A stretch of 37,513 nt of DNA from an uncultured Treponema sp. (GTDB lineage Bacteria > Spirochaetota > Spirochaetia > Treponematales > Treponemataceae), in assembly GCA_946411215.1 (NCBI GenBank), contig CAMKDH010000002.1, positions 1-37,513 on the forward strand, given 5' to 3'. Positions 25,903 through 34,104 of the stretch are shown one piece after another (positions within the stretch are counted from its first letter, which is position 1; each line of letters opens with the position of its first letter). Both the position numbers and the translations under genes were made by a program. The notes below the pieces were generated by a model. It did no database searches, was not told the DNA's origin, and worked only from the letters and a program-made list of their open reading frames with translations.

Positions 25903-25934
25903 GGGTGCACTAAAAAATGTGCACCCTTTTTTTT
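25903..25934 (+). terminator. Intrinsic terminator after xylB
   Basis: gggtgcac-taaaaaat-gtgcaccc followed by 8 T. Confidence 0.9.
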
Positions 25935-25945
25935 GAGGAAATAAA

Positions 25946-26620
25946 ATGAGAATTGTACTTATCCGTCACGGAGATCCTAATTACGAAAAAGATTGTCTTA
26001 CAGAGCTTGGACACAAACAGGTAAAGGTTGCAGCTCAGCGGCTTTTGAAAGAAGGCATTGAAGAAATTTATAGTTCGCCACTTGGAAGGGCAAGACAGAC
26101 CGCACAGGCTTTTTCGGATGCATCAGGAATTAAAGAAATTAAGATTCTTGATTTTATACAGGAAATCCGTTTTGGGCGTGAAGGAGAATTGTACAATAAT
26201 AAATGGAATCCGTGGCTTGGTGTAAATACGCTTGTGCGTGAAGGAAAAGATCTTCAATCTGATGACTGGCGAGAGTATCCTGTTTTTAAAGATAATTTTG
26301 CAACAATCGATGCAGATAAAATTGCAGAAGAATCGGACAAGTGGCTTGAAGAATTAGGCTATAAACGCGAAGGTCAGTATTACCGAAATATGGGCAAGGA
26401 CGACAAAGAAAAAACAATTGCGATTTTCTGTCACGGTGGTTCAAGTGCTGCTTTTTTGGCAAGAGTTTTGAATCAGACTTTTGCATATATGTGCGGGGTG
26501 CTTTTGAGATTTCCTCATACAACAATTACTGTTTTGCATTTTGACAATACACCTGGCGCGCTCACACTTCCTGTAATTGAGCTTTTAAATGACGACAGGC
26601 ATTTGAAGGATGTAAAATAA
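25946..26620 (+). CDS. Histidine phosphatase family protein
   Basis: IVLIRHGDPNYEKD (RHG), YSSPLGRARQTAQAF, late FCHGGSSAAF. Confidence 0.88.
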   Translation: MRIVLIRHGDPNYEKDCLTELGHKQVKVAAQRLLKEGIEEIYSSPLGRARQTAQAFSDASGIKEIKILDFIQEIRFGREGELYNNKWNPWLGVNTLVREGKDLQSDDWREYPVFKDNFATIDADKIAEESDKWLEELGYKREGQYYRNMGKDDKEKTIAIFCHGGSSAAFLARVLNQTFAYMCGVLLRFPHTTITVLHFDNTPGALTLPVIELLNDDRHLKDVK

Positions 26621-26621
26621 A

Positions 26622-27062
26622 TTAACCTAAAAGTTTATAAAGCAGCTGATAAAGTTTTTTTGCTTCGGCTTGTGTGAGGGTAGAGCCGAAGGCTTCATTA
26701 TTAGCGGCAAGTTCCAGCGGGATATTCTTGCACTTTTCTTTGAGTTCGTTTCCTTTTTTAGTGATAGTTATATTTGTTATGCGTTCATCTTTTTTAGAAC
26801 GCTGTCTTGTTACATAACCATCCTTTTCAAGATGTTTAAGAAGAGGGGTGAGAGTGCCGGCATCTAGATGAAGAATGTTTCCAAGCTGTCCGGCAGTTAC
26901 TGATTCTTTTTCCCAAAGAACCATGAAAACAATATATTGAGTGTAAGTAAGTCCTAAGGGTTTTAGATAAGGTGTGTACTGGGCAACAATTTTACGGGCA
27001 CAAGCGTAAAGAGGAAAACAAAGTTGATTCTGTAATAAAAGCTGTTCGTATTGCTGACTCAT
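26622..27062 (-). CDS. MarR/OhrR-family transcriptional regulator
   Basis: LCFPLYACARKIVAQYTPYLKPLGLTYTQYIVFMVLWE (conserved reactive-Cys region of OhrR) and LDAGTLTPLLKHLEKDGYVTRQRSKKDERI winged helix. Confidence 0.9.
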   Translation of the reverse strand: MSQQYEQLLLQNQLCFPLYACARKIVAQYTPYLKPLGLTYTQYIVFMVLWEKESVTAGQLGNILHLDAGTLTPLLKHLEKDGYVTRQRSKKDERITNITITKKGNELKEKCKNIPLELAANNEAFGSTLTQAEAKKLYQLLYKLLG

Positions 27063-27095
27063 TCTGGTACCACCTTATCTGATATAATATGCAAA

Positions 27096-27638
27096 CTACA
27101 AAAGACTTGCAACACAAGAGGCAACATCTGCCATTTTTGCAGTTGGTTCAAAACGTGCAACAACATTTCCCTGGCGATCAATTACGAACTTTGTAAAGTT
27201 CCATTTGATGTCCGGATTCTTTTTATAGTTCTTATCAATACCTTTAAGCATAACGCTCATTGCAAGAGCTGCAGGACCTTTTCCAAAACCTTCAAAGCCT
27301 TTCTGATCTTTAAGGAAGCGGAACAAAGGAAGTTCATTTTCGCCATTTACATCTGATTTTTTCATTTGAGGAAATTTAGTGTTGTACTTGAGTGTACAGA
27401 ATTCGTGAATCTGATCATCAGTGCCAGGAGTCTGTCCCGCAAACTGATTACAAGGAACATCAACAACCTCAAAGCCCTGGTCGTGATATTTTTCGTACAT
27501 TTCTTCAATGTCTTTGTAGTGAGGAGTAAAGCCACAGCCTGTAGCAGTGTTTACAACAAGAACAACTTTTCCTTCGAAGCTCTTCATAGAAACTTCTTCA
27601 CCTTTTGGTGTCTGAACTGAATAATCATAAAATCCCAT
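27096..27638 (-). CDS. Glutathione peroxidase-family (Cys-type) peroxidase
   Basis: VNTATGCGFTPHY, DVPCNQFAGQTPG, WNFTKFVIDRQGNVVARFEP motifs. Start at MGFYDYS with SD ggagga; the longer ORF-track start reads into the promoter. Confidence 0.93.
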   Translation of the reverse strand: MGFYDYSVQTPKGEEVSMKSFEGKVVLVVNTATGCGFTPHYKDIEEMYEKYHDQGFEVVDVPCNQFAGQTPGTDDQIHEFCTLKYNTKFPQMKKSDVNGENELPLFRFLKDQKGFEGFGKGPAALAMSVMLKGIDKNYKKNPDIKWNFTKFVIDRQGNVVARFEPTAKMADVASCVASLL

Positions 27639-27658
27639 ATCTGGTTCCTCCGTTTGTT

Positions 27659-27701
27659 TATATTTAATCAAATTATATTTGATTAAATATATTATTGTCA
27701 A
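27659..27701 (-). promoter_or_regulatory. gpx-marR promoter with overlapping palindromic operator
   Basis: Minus strand: TTGACA (27701-27696), 18-nt spacer, TATAAT (27677-27672). Perfect palindrome of 14-bp arms with 5-nt centre spans 27659-27691. Confidence 0.72.
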
Positions 27702-27726
27702 GCGGAGGAATTATAAATTCTTGTTT

Positions 27727-29079
27727 TTAAAACTTAAACGAAGCATTTATTGCTATGGTGCTTAAATCTTTGTAGGCTCCGTATTGGCCGTCGCGGTCGG
27801 GGCCGGGGAGGAAGATGTAAGCGGTTGTACCTAGCGAAATCTGGTCCGACAGGCTGTACTTTATTGATGGCGAAAGCATGCTGTCAAAGTCATTCAAACC
27901 GATAACGCCTGCAAAGCTTAATTCCAAAGTTTCGTTAACAAGTGATTTTGAAATGCTCAAGGTTGCGCCATGCTGGTAGGCATCTGTGCGTTCCAAAGAG
28001 TCCAAGTCACCGAATACATAATCGCAGTAGTATTGTGCAGTGAGTGTCCAGCCGCTAGGCATCCAGTCTAAACCGGCGAGGGCAGAAAGCTGATTTCTTT
28101 TGACATCCTGTGGGTCCTGAGTTTGTCGAAGGACTTCATTAAGAATCTCTTCTGCTGATTTTTGGAAATATCGCTGTGGGAAGAAAGCTGTTTCCAGGCG
28201 AAGGACTGTTGGACCAATTGGCAGCGCTGCATCAGCTCCCACCATGGCCATGCGTTTGTATTCACCGTCTACAGTTATACCATTTGGAAGCGCAGTTGCA
28301 GGATTTGATGGATCCATAGGTGCGCCAAATGTTATTCCGTAATTAAGGAGAGGAATATCATCCCAGCCGTAGAAACCGTAAAGTGATAAATCGAGGGCAG
28401 AAAAATATCCTGAAAGTTTTAGACCGTATTCACCATTCAAGATTGCGAGAGCTGGTTTTTCAAACTCATTGATCGTTACTGGAAGCTGCAAAGTTGTGTT
28501 CATTGCAGGGATAGGAAAGTCCACGGTTGAAGGAACTATGAATTTACGAAGACTGTTTCCTTCATCTAGAGGGAGTGCTGTTGGAGTGAAGAACGGGATC
28601 CACCAGGCATCGGCAGTAAAGGAGTTTCCGTTAAAAGAAAGGCGAATTGTATCTACTGAAAGTTTTCCGTCGTCACTTGTCATTGCGGAAAAACTTGACT
28701 TATCTGACGGGCACAAAATATTTGTGATGTCTATTCCATCAGCCTTGCCCCAGGCTGCTTTCTGGCGGCCAATTCGTAGGCCCCAAAAGGATTCTGTATA
28801 ATCTAACCAAAGTTCTCCGAGTGAAAAATTAAGATTGTTTTTAAGAGCGTCGTAAGAAACTGTGCCTTCTGCAAGAGCAGAGCTGTTTCCATACCAGGCG
28901 TCTACCTTGCCGGTAAAGTTAGTGTTACCTAACGAAAAATCTCCAGAGGTATCGTCATTTGTCCAGGGAGCAAAAATTCCCCAGGAAGTTGAGATGTCTC
29001 CGGAAAATTCTACGCCGTCGGCAAACAGGAATGGGGTAATTACAAATAATATTAGTGTTATGAAAAATATTTTTCTCAT
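27727..29079 (-). CDS. Outer-membrane beta-barrel protein, DUF1302-like
   Basis: Signal peptide MRKIFFITLILFVITPFLFA; FWGLRIGRQKAAWGKADGIDITNILCPSD motif; alternating aromatic strands; C-terminal ...STIAINASFKF. The upstream ORF extension (MDCHVATLLAMTECAVIASPKDVAIHI) is repeat DNA read through. Confidence 0.78.
   Translation of the reverse strand: MRKIFFITLILFVITPFLFADGVEFSGDISTSWGIFAPWTNDDTSGDFSLGNTNFTGKVDAWYGNSSALAEGTVSYDALKNNLNFSLGELWLDYTESFWGLRIGRQKAAWGKADGIDITNILCPSDKSSFSAMTSDDGKLSVDTIRLSFNGNSFTADAWWIPFFTPTALPLDEGNSLRKFIVPSTVDFPIPAMNTTLQLPVTINEFEKPALAILNGEYGLKLSGYFSALDLSLYGFYGWDDIPLLNYGITFGAPMDPSNPATALPNGITVDGEYKRMAMVGADAALPIGPTVLRLETAFFPQRYFQKSAEEILNEVLRQTQDPQDVKRNQLSALAGLDWMPSGWTLTAQYYCDYVFGDLDSLERTDAYQHGATLSISKSLVNETLELSFAGVIGLNDFDSMLSPSIKYSLSDQISLGTTAYIFLPGPDRDGQYGAYKDLSTIAINASFKF
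28102..28134 (-). repeat. Family C repeat inside the beta-barrel CDS, in frame
   Basis: Minus strand gtccttcgacaaactcaggacccacaggatgtc, encoding VLRQTQDPQDV. Confidence 0.65.
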
Positions 29080-29097
29080 ATATATCTCTCTTTGTAT

Positions 29098-29176
29098 GTG
29101 GATTGCCACGTCCTTCGGACTCGCAATGACAGCGCATTCCGTCATTGCGAGGAGCGTAGCGACGTGGCAATCCACG
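29098..29176. repeat. Palindromic intergenic repeat, family A copy 2 (inside-out arrangement)
   Basis: gtggattgccacgtccttcggactcgcaatgac - agcgcattcc - gtcattgcgaggagcgtagcgacgtggcaatccac. Confidence 0.88.
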
Positions 29177-29190
29177 TATTTGATGGCCTG

Positions 29191-29970
29191 TTACTTAACT
29201 CTTCCCTTTTCCAAGGCAGCTACTGTAAACAATGAATCGTCAATGTCTTCGTCGTCATAAACGATGTTCTTTGATTCAATAAGAGACCAGGTTCCTGACT
29301 GCACATTTTCCATTTTCATAACCTGAGCAGTTGTAAAGCCTTTGATTGTTGTAAAGTTTGTACAGGTCAATACACGGTGAAGCTGATCCTGGCGGTCAAA
29401 GAATTCACACTTACGCATAATGTAATCAGCCTTACCAATGTATGTGATGTAACGAGGATCTTTTTCTGTGTGAGCCTTGCTTATACATTCAACCTTATAG
29501 CAGGCAACACCGTCGATGTTATCTTCGCCTAACAAATTGTAATCGTATTTGTTGATGCTACGATCGCCCATATCCTGATAAGTGAAATCTGTGCCCATAA
29601 AGCTTCCTTCACTTTCGGAACCACTTGAAGCAATACGACGTGTCTTTTTCATAGCAGGAAGATAAAGCCAATTGTCAGAATCCTTGTCGTCATCGTCGTA
29701 ATCAAACATAAGATAACCAGTTCCTGCAACATCCTTTGGGGTTGTAAATACGATTACGCTTTTTTCAACGTCACCGTAATCCTTGCTCATCATAATTACT
29801 TCGCGGAGTCGGTCCGAACCTTTCTTTGAATGAATTGTGAGTGTAGCTGTTGAAGAAGAAGTTTTAGGTTCAGCAACTTCATCTGCCTTTTTCATAATGT
29901 CGTAGCCACTTTCTGCAAAAAGTGCGGCTCCCAAAAATAATGCTGTAATTGATAAAAGAATCTTTTTCAT
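29191..29970 (-). CDS. Outer-membrane lipoprotein-sorting (LolA-like) protein
   Basis: Signal peptide MKKILLSITALFLGAALFAES; STATLTIHSKKGSDRLREVIMMSKDY, GTGYLMFDYDDDDKDSDNWLYLPAMKKTRRIASS, SFMGTDFTYQDM typical of the LolA-like family found beside MMPL/RND exporters. Confidence 0.88.
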   Translation of the reverse strand: MKKILLSITALFLGAALFAESGYDIMKKADEVAEPKTSSSTATLTIHSKKGSDRLREVIMMSKDYGDVEKSVIVFTTPKDVAGTGYLMFDYDDDDKDSDNWLYLPAMKKTRRIASSGSESEGSFMGTDFTYQDMGDRSINKYDYNLLGEDNIDGVACYKVECISKAHTEKDPRYITYIGKADYIMRKCEFFDRQDQLHRVLTCTNFTTIKGFTTAQVMKMENVQSGTWSLIESKNIVYDDEDIDDSLFTVAALEKGRVK

Positions 29971-29994
29971 AGTGTTTCTCCTTGTAGCGTTAGC

Positions 29995-30062
29995 GTCATT
30001 GCGAGCGAAGCGCGGCAATCTACAATAATGGATTGCCACGTCGCTTCGCTCCTCGCAATGAC
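29995..30062. repeat. Palindromic intergenic repeat, family A copy 3
   Basis: gtcattgcgagcgaagcgcggcaatc-tacaataatg-gattgccacgtcgcttcgctcctcgcaatgac. Confidence 0.9.
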
Positions 30063-30068
30063 GATAGT

Positions 30069-32423
30069 TTATTTATTCTCTTTGCCAAACGGCTTTGTGA
30101 TATAAAGAAGTACCGGCGTCAATGTGTAGTCGGCAACAAGGGCGCTGCCAAGACCTACAATTGAAAGCCAACCGATATTTACCAGGACAGTCATTGTGCT
30201 TGTAAGGAAGATTCCAAACATGGCACAGAGGATAACTGTTGTCATAATCATTGTTTTTCCAATTTCGCGATATGAGTTTAAAACTGCCGATCGGTAGTTT
30301 CCTGTAAGCTCAAAGTGATATTTAATATGGTTTGTAAAGTGGATTGTATCATCAACCGCAATACCAAGAATCATCGGCATAATCATTGCAGTGATCATAT
30401 CAAGGTTTACGCCAGCATAACCCATAATTCCTCCGATGATGGCGATTGGAGCAACATTAGGAATCATTGCAATAAAGCCTGTGCGGAATGAAGTGAATGC
30501 AACAATCAAAAGAATAAGAATTACAATAAGCGATGTGCCGATTGAACGCAGCGAACCTCGTACAAGCTTTCCGTTCATATGAGCATACTGAACAACTTCT
30601 CCAACTACACCTGCATTTGATGCATCCGGAAAAAGCTCTGCACACCATTTTTTTACTTCGGCAAGATCCTGAACAATTTGTTCGCCATCATAACCGCTAA
30701 GTTCAATGTGAAGGTATCCGGCCTTAAAGTCTTCGCTAACATAATTGTAAAGATCGCTTCCTCCGGAAATTTCGTAGAGGAACATTTCCTGACTAACAAG
30801 ATCCTGGTCGTCCGGAATTACATAAAAGTCAGGGGCGTCGCTGTTGAGGGTACGGTTCATTTCTTTGACAACCTTTGTTACAGAAGAAACTCGTGGTTTT
30901 CCGTTAGAAACTTTTGTCGAACCTAAAGTTCCAATGCGCGCTGCAAGTTCATCCATATTCTTAAGAACCTGCGGATTTTTCAAAGCATCCTCTTCCTGAT
31001 ATTCAACAAGAACTTCGTAGCTGTACTGGCTTCCAAGCTGACTGCGGGTAATTTCCATAAGGCGGTGAATATAAGGAGTTCGCTCACCCATCATGTCGGC
31101 ATAGTTCATATTAACTTTGATTTTGAACATGCCCGGAATTACTGCAATAATTACTGCTGCACCAACAACAACTGTAATCCACTTTTTATTGAGAATTGAT
31201 TTTCCCATTGCTTCTACACGAAGATCTGATTTTGTTGAACCTTCTGTGCTTACAAAGTTGGGATCCGGTTCCTGATCTTTTCCAAAGCTGTAAAGACAAG
31301 GAAGAAGGATTATTTCAAAAATGAAAACAGCAAGAACAGCCGCAGCAGTAATTCCTCCAACCCAGCGCATTGGTCTGATGTTTGCAGAAAGGAATGAAAG
31401 CATACCTGCCATTGTAGTGATTACTGTAAAAAACAAAGCCCAACCGGAATCTCGTATACCCATTACAACAGATTCTTTTCGTAATCCTGTTTTTCTAAAG
31501 TACATCTTAAAGCTGTTGATATAGTGAACTGCATAACCTACTGCGAGAGCCATTGAAAGGAGGACGGTTATAAGAATCATTGTGTTGTTTCCCTTTATGT
31601 TCATCCAGGCAGAAGCACCAAGTGTTGTACAAAGAGCGCCAATTGTTGCAATAGATGGAACAACAACTCCACGAAGAGAGCGTATAAAGATGATAAGGAA
31701 AATGAGCATTACTACAAAACCCAAAGCGATTCTGCTTATACACTGACTTACGATAGATTTTTCTTCTTCGTATTCTGTATATGAAAGTCCGGCTGGACGG
31801 ATTTCCCATTTATCTGATTTATATTTTGGATCTGTAAAGATTGCCATTGCTGGTGGAGCAATTTTGTTCATTGCTTCATCAAGACTTTCTGAATACTGTT
31901 CAAGATTTACGATGAGCCAGGTTTCTGTGCTGTCATCACTTACAAGATTGTTTACAAGTGATTCGCGGCTCATGATAAAGGCTTTCTTTTCTGCAAGCTC
32001 GGTTGGGTCTGTTGGAACTCCGTCTTCAAAAGGACTTGTTACTTCAAAACCGTCGTCTGTTCCAATTGGGAGAGAGAGTTCCATAAGAGAAGTGATGCTT
32101 CCTGCATAAGGAACATTGTTCAAAAGCTCGTCTCCAAGCTCGTCTATCATCTGTAAAACTTCCGGATCAAAAACATCGTCGGCTTTGATATGAGCCAGAA
32201 GGCTGTCTGTTGAACCAAAAATACTTTCAAAATGATCCTGATTTACTTTTGTTGTTTCCCAGTCGTCAAACCAGTCTTCTTCTCCGTTATCCAGCTTGAG
32301 TCTTGTAAGTCCAAGGCTACAAACGATTGTTACAATCAAGAGGCCAATGATAAAGCCCCAGCGATGTTTTACTTCAAAACGACCAAATTTTTCGAACCAG
32401 TCGTTGATTTTCTTAACCTGCAT
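30069..32423 (-). CDS. MMPL/RND superfamily exporter
   Basis: Two blocks of TM segments after periplasmic loops; GFIAMIPNVAPIAIIGGIMGYAGVNLDMITAMIMPMILGIAVDDTIHF signature. Start MQVKKIND with SD aggaga; the longer ORF-track N-terminus is repeat DNA. Confidence 0.93.
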   Translation of the reverse strand: MQVKKINDWFEKFGRFEVKHRWGFIIGLLIVTIVCSLGLTRLKLDNGEEDWFDDWETTKVNQDHFESIFGSTDSLLAHIKADDVFDPEVLQMIDELGDELLNNVPYAGSITSLMELSLPIGTDDGFEVTSPFEDGVPTDPTELAEKKAFIMSRESLVNNLVSDDSTETWLIVNLEQYSESLDEAMNKIAPPAMAIFTDPKYKSDKWEIRPAGLSYTEYEEEKSIVSQCISRIALGFVVMLIFLIIFIRSLRGVVVPSIATIGALCTTLGASAWMNIKGNNTMILITVLLSMALAVGYAVHYINSFKMYFRKTGLRKESVVMGIRDSGWALFFTVITTMAGMLSFLSANIRPMRWVGGITAAAVLAVFIFEIILLPCLYSFGKDQEPDPNFVSTEGSTKSDLRVEAMGKSILNKKWITVVVGAAVIIAVIPGMFKIKVNMNYADMMGERTPYIHRLMEITRSQLGSQYSYEVLVEYQEEDALKNPQVLKNMDELAARIGTLGSTKVSNGKPRVSSVTKVVKEMNRTLNSDAPDFYVIPDDQDLVSQEMFLYEISGGSDLYNYVSEDFKAGYLHIELSGYDGEQIVQDLAEVKKWCAELFPDASNAGVVGEVVQYAHMNGKLVRGSLRSIGTSLIVILILLIVAFTSFRTGFIAMIPNVAPIAIIGGIMGYAGVNLDMITAMIMPMILGIAVDDTIHFTNHIKYHFELTGNYRSAVLNSYREIGKTMIMTTVILCAMFGIFLTSTMTVLVNIGWLSIVGLGSALVADYTLTPVLLYITKPFGKENK

Positions 32424-32442
32424 GTTGTCTCCTGTATGTCTC

Positions 32443-32503
32443 GTCATCACGAGCGCAGCGAAGTGATCCACTAGCATGGATTGCTTCGCTGCGCTCGCAA
32501 TGA
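32443..32503. repeat. Palindromic intergenic repeat, family A copy 4
   Basis: gtcatcacgagcgcagcgaagtgatcca-ctagca-tggattgcttcgctgcgctcgcaatgac. Confidence 0.85.
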
Positions 32504-32536
32504 CGATGCTGTGTGTTAGTATGCACTAACGTTTTT

Positions 32537-32632
32537 GATAACACTGTTATCGTTAACAGATAATAATGATAACGGTGTTATCTTGTCAATAGAATTTTGA
32601 AGAATTTGACAAATTTTGATAACAATGTTATC
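32537..32632. promoter_or_regulatory. TetR divergon control region: three GATAAC-N3-GTTATC operators plus divergent promoters
   Basis: gataacactgttatc (32537-32551), gataacggtgttatc (32568-32582), gataacaatgttatc (32618-32632). Plus promoter TTGACA 32606-32611/TATCTT 32629-32634 (17 nt); minus promoter TTGACA 32589-32584/TATTAT 32565-32560 (18 nt). Confidence 0.85.
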
Positions 32633-32641
32633 TTTTATCCT

Positions 32642-33277
32642 ATGAGCGAATCCGCAACCGAAACAAAAAGTAAAATTCTCGAAAGTGCAAAAAAGGAATT
32701 TCTGGAAAAAGGCTTTATGAATGCCTCTTTGCGTACAATTGCGTCAAATGCAGGAGTTACTACAGGTGCAATGTACCGTCATTTTAAGGACAAAGATGCC
32801 CTTTTCTGCGCACTGGTAGACGACGCTATTGCCGTAACAACAAAAACAGTTATGCTTGCAGATGTTATGAATCATCAGGATTTGGATAATGTTGTTTCGG
32901 AAAAACATTTTGAAGAAGAAGAAAAACAAACAAACGATCTTTTAAATTATATTTTTGATAATTATGATGCATTTACTTTACTGCTTACAAAATCAGCAGG
33001 AAGTACCCACGAACATTTTCAGGAAGAAATCTGCGATTTATACACAAAAAATTGCGCTCAAACCTTTAACTGGATGTTCCAGAACAAAATTGCAACAAAA
33101 AAAATCGACAAAATGACTGTTCATTTTATAGCATCAACAGTTATAAATGCCTTCGTAGAAATCATCACCCACAAAATGTCAAAAAAAGCAGCCTTTCAGT
33201 ATATCGAAAATATTGAAGAATACACTCGCTACGGAATGATTCACATGATGGGTATTCCGTGTGAGCATCACGAATAA
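32642..33277 (+). CDS. TetR/AcrR family transcriptional regulator
   Basis: TKSKILESAKKEFLEKGFMNASLRTIASNAGVTTGAMYRHFKDKDALFCALVDDA, canonical TetR helix-turn-helix. Confidence 0.95.
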   Translation: MSESATETKSKILESAKKEFLEKGFMNASLRTIASNAGVTTGAMYRHFKDKDALFCALVDDAIAVTTKTVMLADVMNHQDLDNVVSEKHFEEEEKQTNDLLNYIFDNYDAFTLLLTKSAGSTHEHFQEEICDLYTKNCAQTFNWMFQNKIATKKIDKMTVHFIASTVINAFVEIITHKMSKKAAFQYIENIEEYTRYGMIHMMGIPCEHHE

Positions 33278-33286
33278 GAAATCCGT

Positions 33287-34066
33287 TTAACCCAGCGCTA
33301 CATCCAGAATCATCATAAGCGTAAAACCCAGCATAAAGGTAATTGTACCCCAGTTGGAATGTTCGCCTTCTGCCATTTCTGGGACGAGCTCTTCTACTAC
33401 TACATAAATCATAGCACCGGCGGCAAAGCTCAAAAAATATGGGAGCACTGGCATTACTAGGCTTGCAAGAAGAATTGTGAGAAGACCCGCAACTGGTTCT
33501 ACAATTCCGGAAAGAACGCCGTACCAGCAGGCCTTACCTTTTGACAACCCCTTGGAATGAAGCGGCATAGAAATAATTGCACCTTCAGGAAAGTTTTGAA
33601 TTGCAATACCAAGAGCTAAACTTAGCGCGCCTGCTTCGGTAATCTGAGCAGAACCGCTGGCCCATCCAGCATACAAAATACCAACAGCCATTCCTTCCGG
33701 AATATTATGAAGTGTGACGGCAAGCACCATCATCGTAGTTTTTTGAAGACTAGACTTTGGACCTTCCTCTGTTTCATCAAGATGCATATGAGGAACAGTT
33801 TTGTCCAGAATCAAAAGGAAAATCATTCCAAAGCAAAAGCCCACAGCAGCAGGAACAAAGGCAAGCTTTCCGCGGTCGGCAGACATTTCCATAGACGGAA
33901 TAAGAAGACTCCACACAGATGCCGCAATCATAACGCCGGCAGCAAAGCCCGAAAGCATTTTTTGAATACGGGAATCAAGCTCCTTTTTCATAAAGAAAAC
34001 AAGTGCCGAACCAAGAGCAGTACCAAGAAACGGAATTAAAAGTCCTTTTGCGATTATATTAGTCAT
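33287..34066 (-). CDS. ZIP-family metal transporter
   Basis: LHNIPEGMAVGILYAG, LGIAIQNFPEGAIISMPL, GAMIYVVVEELVPEM motifs. Start could be 34075 or 34066. Confidence 0.93.
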   Translation of the reverse strand: MTNIIAKGLLIPFLGTALGSALVFFMKKELDSRIQKMLSGFAAGVMIAASVWSLLIPSMEMSADRGKLAFVPAAVGFCFGMIFLLILDKTVPHMHLDETEEGPKSSLQKTTMMVLAVTLHNIPEGMAVGILYAGWASGSAQITEAGALSLALGIAIQNFPEGAIISMPLHSKGLSKGKACWYGVLSGIVEPVAGLLTILLASLVMPVLPYFLSFAAGAMIYVVVEELVPEMAEGEHSNWGTITFMLGFTLMMILDVALG

Positions 34067-34104
34067 ACCTAACATTATAAAAACAAAGTTTCAGGATGAC
34101 AATA

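Noticed and set aside
34060-34080. ttaggtatgactaa near the ZIP start as a third iron box
   Set aside because: Only a 4-bp inverted core (TTAG...CTAA), no promoter context, overlaps the start codon; expected by chance in AT-rich DNA.
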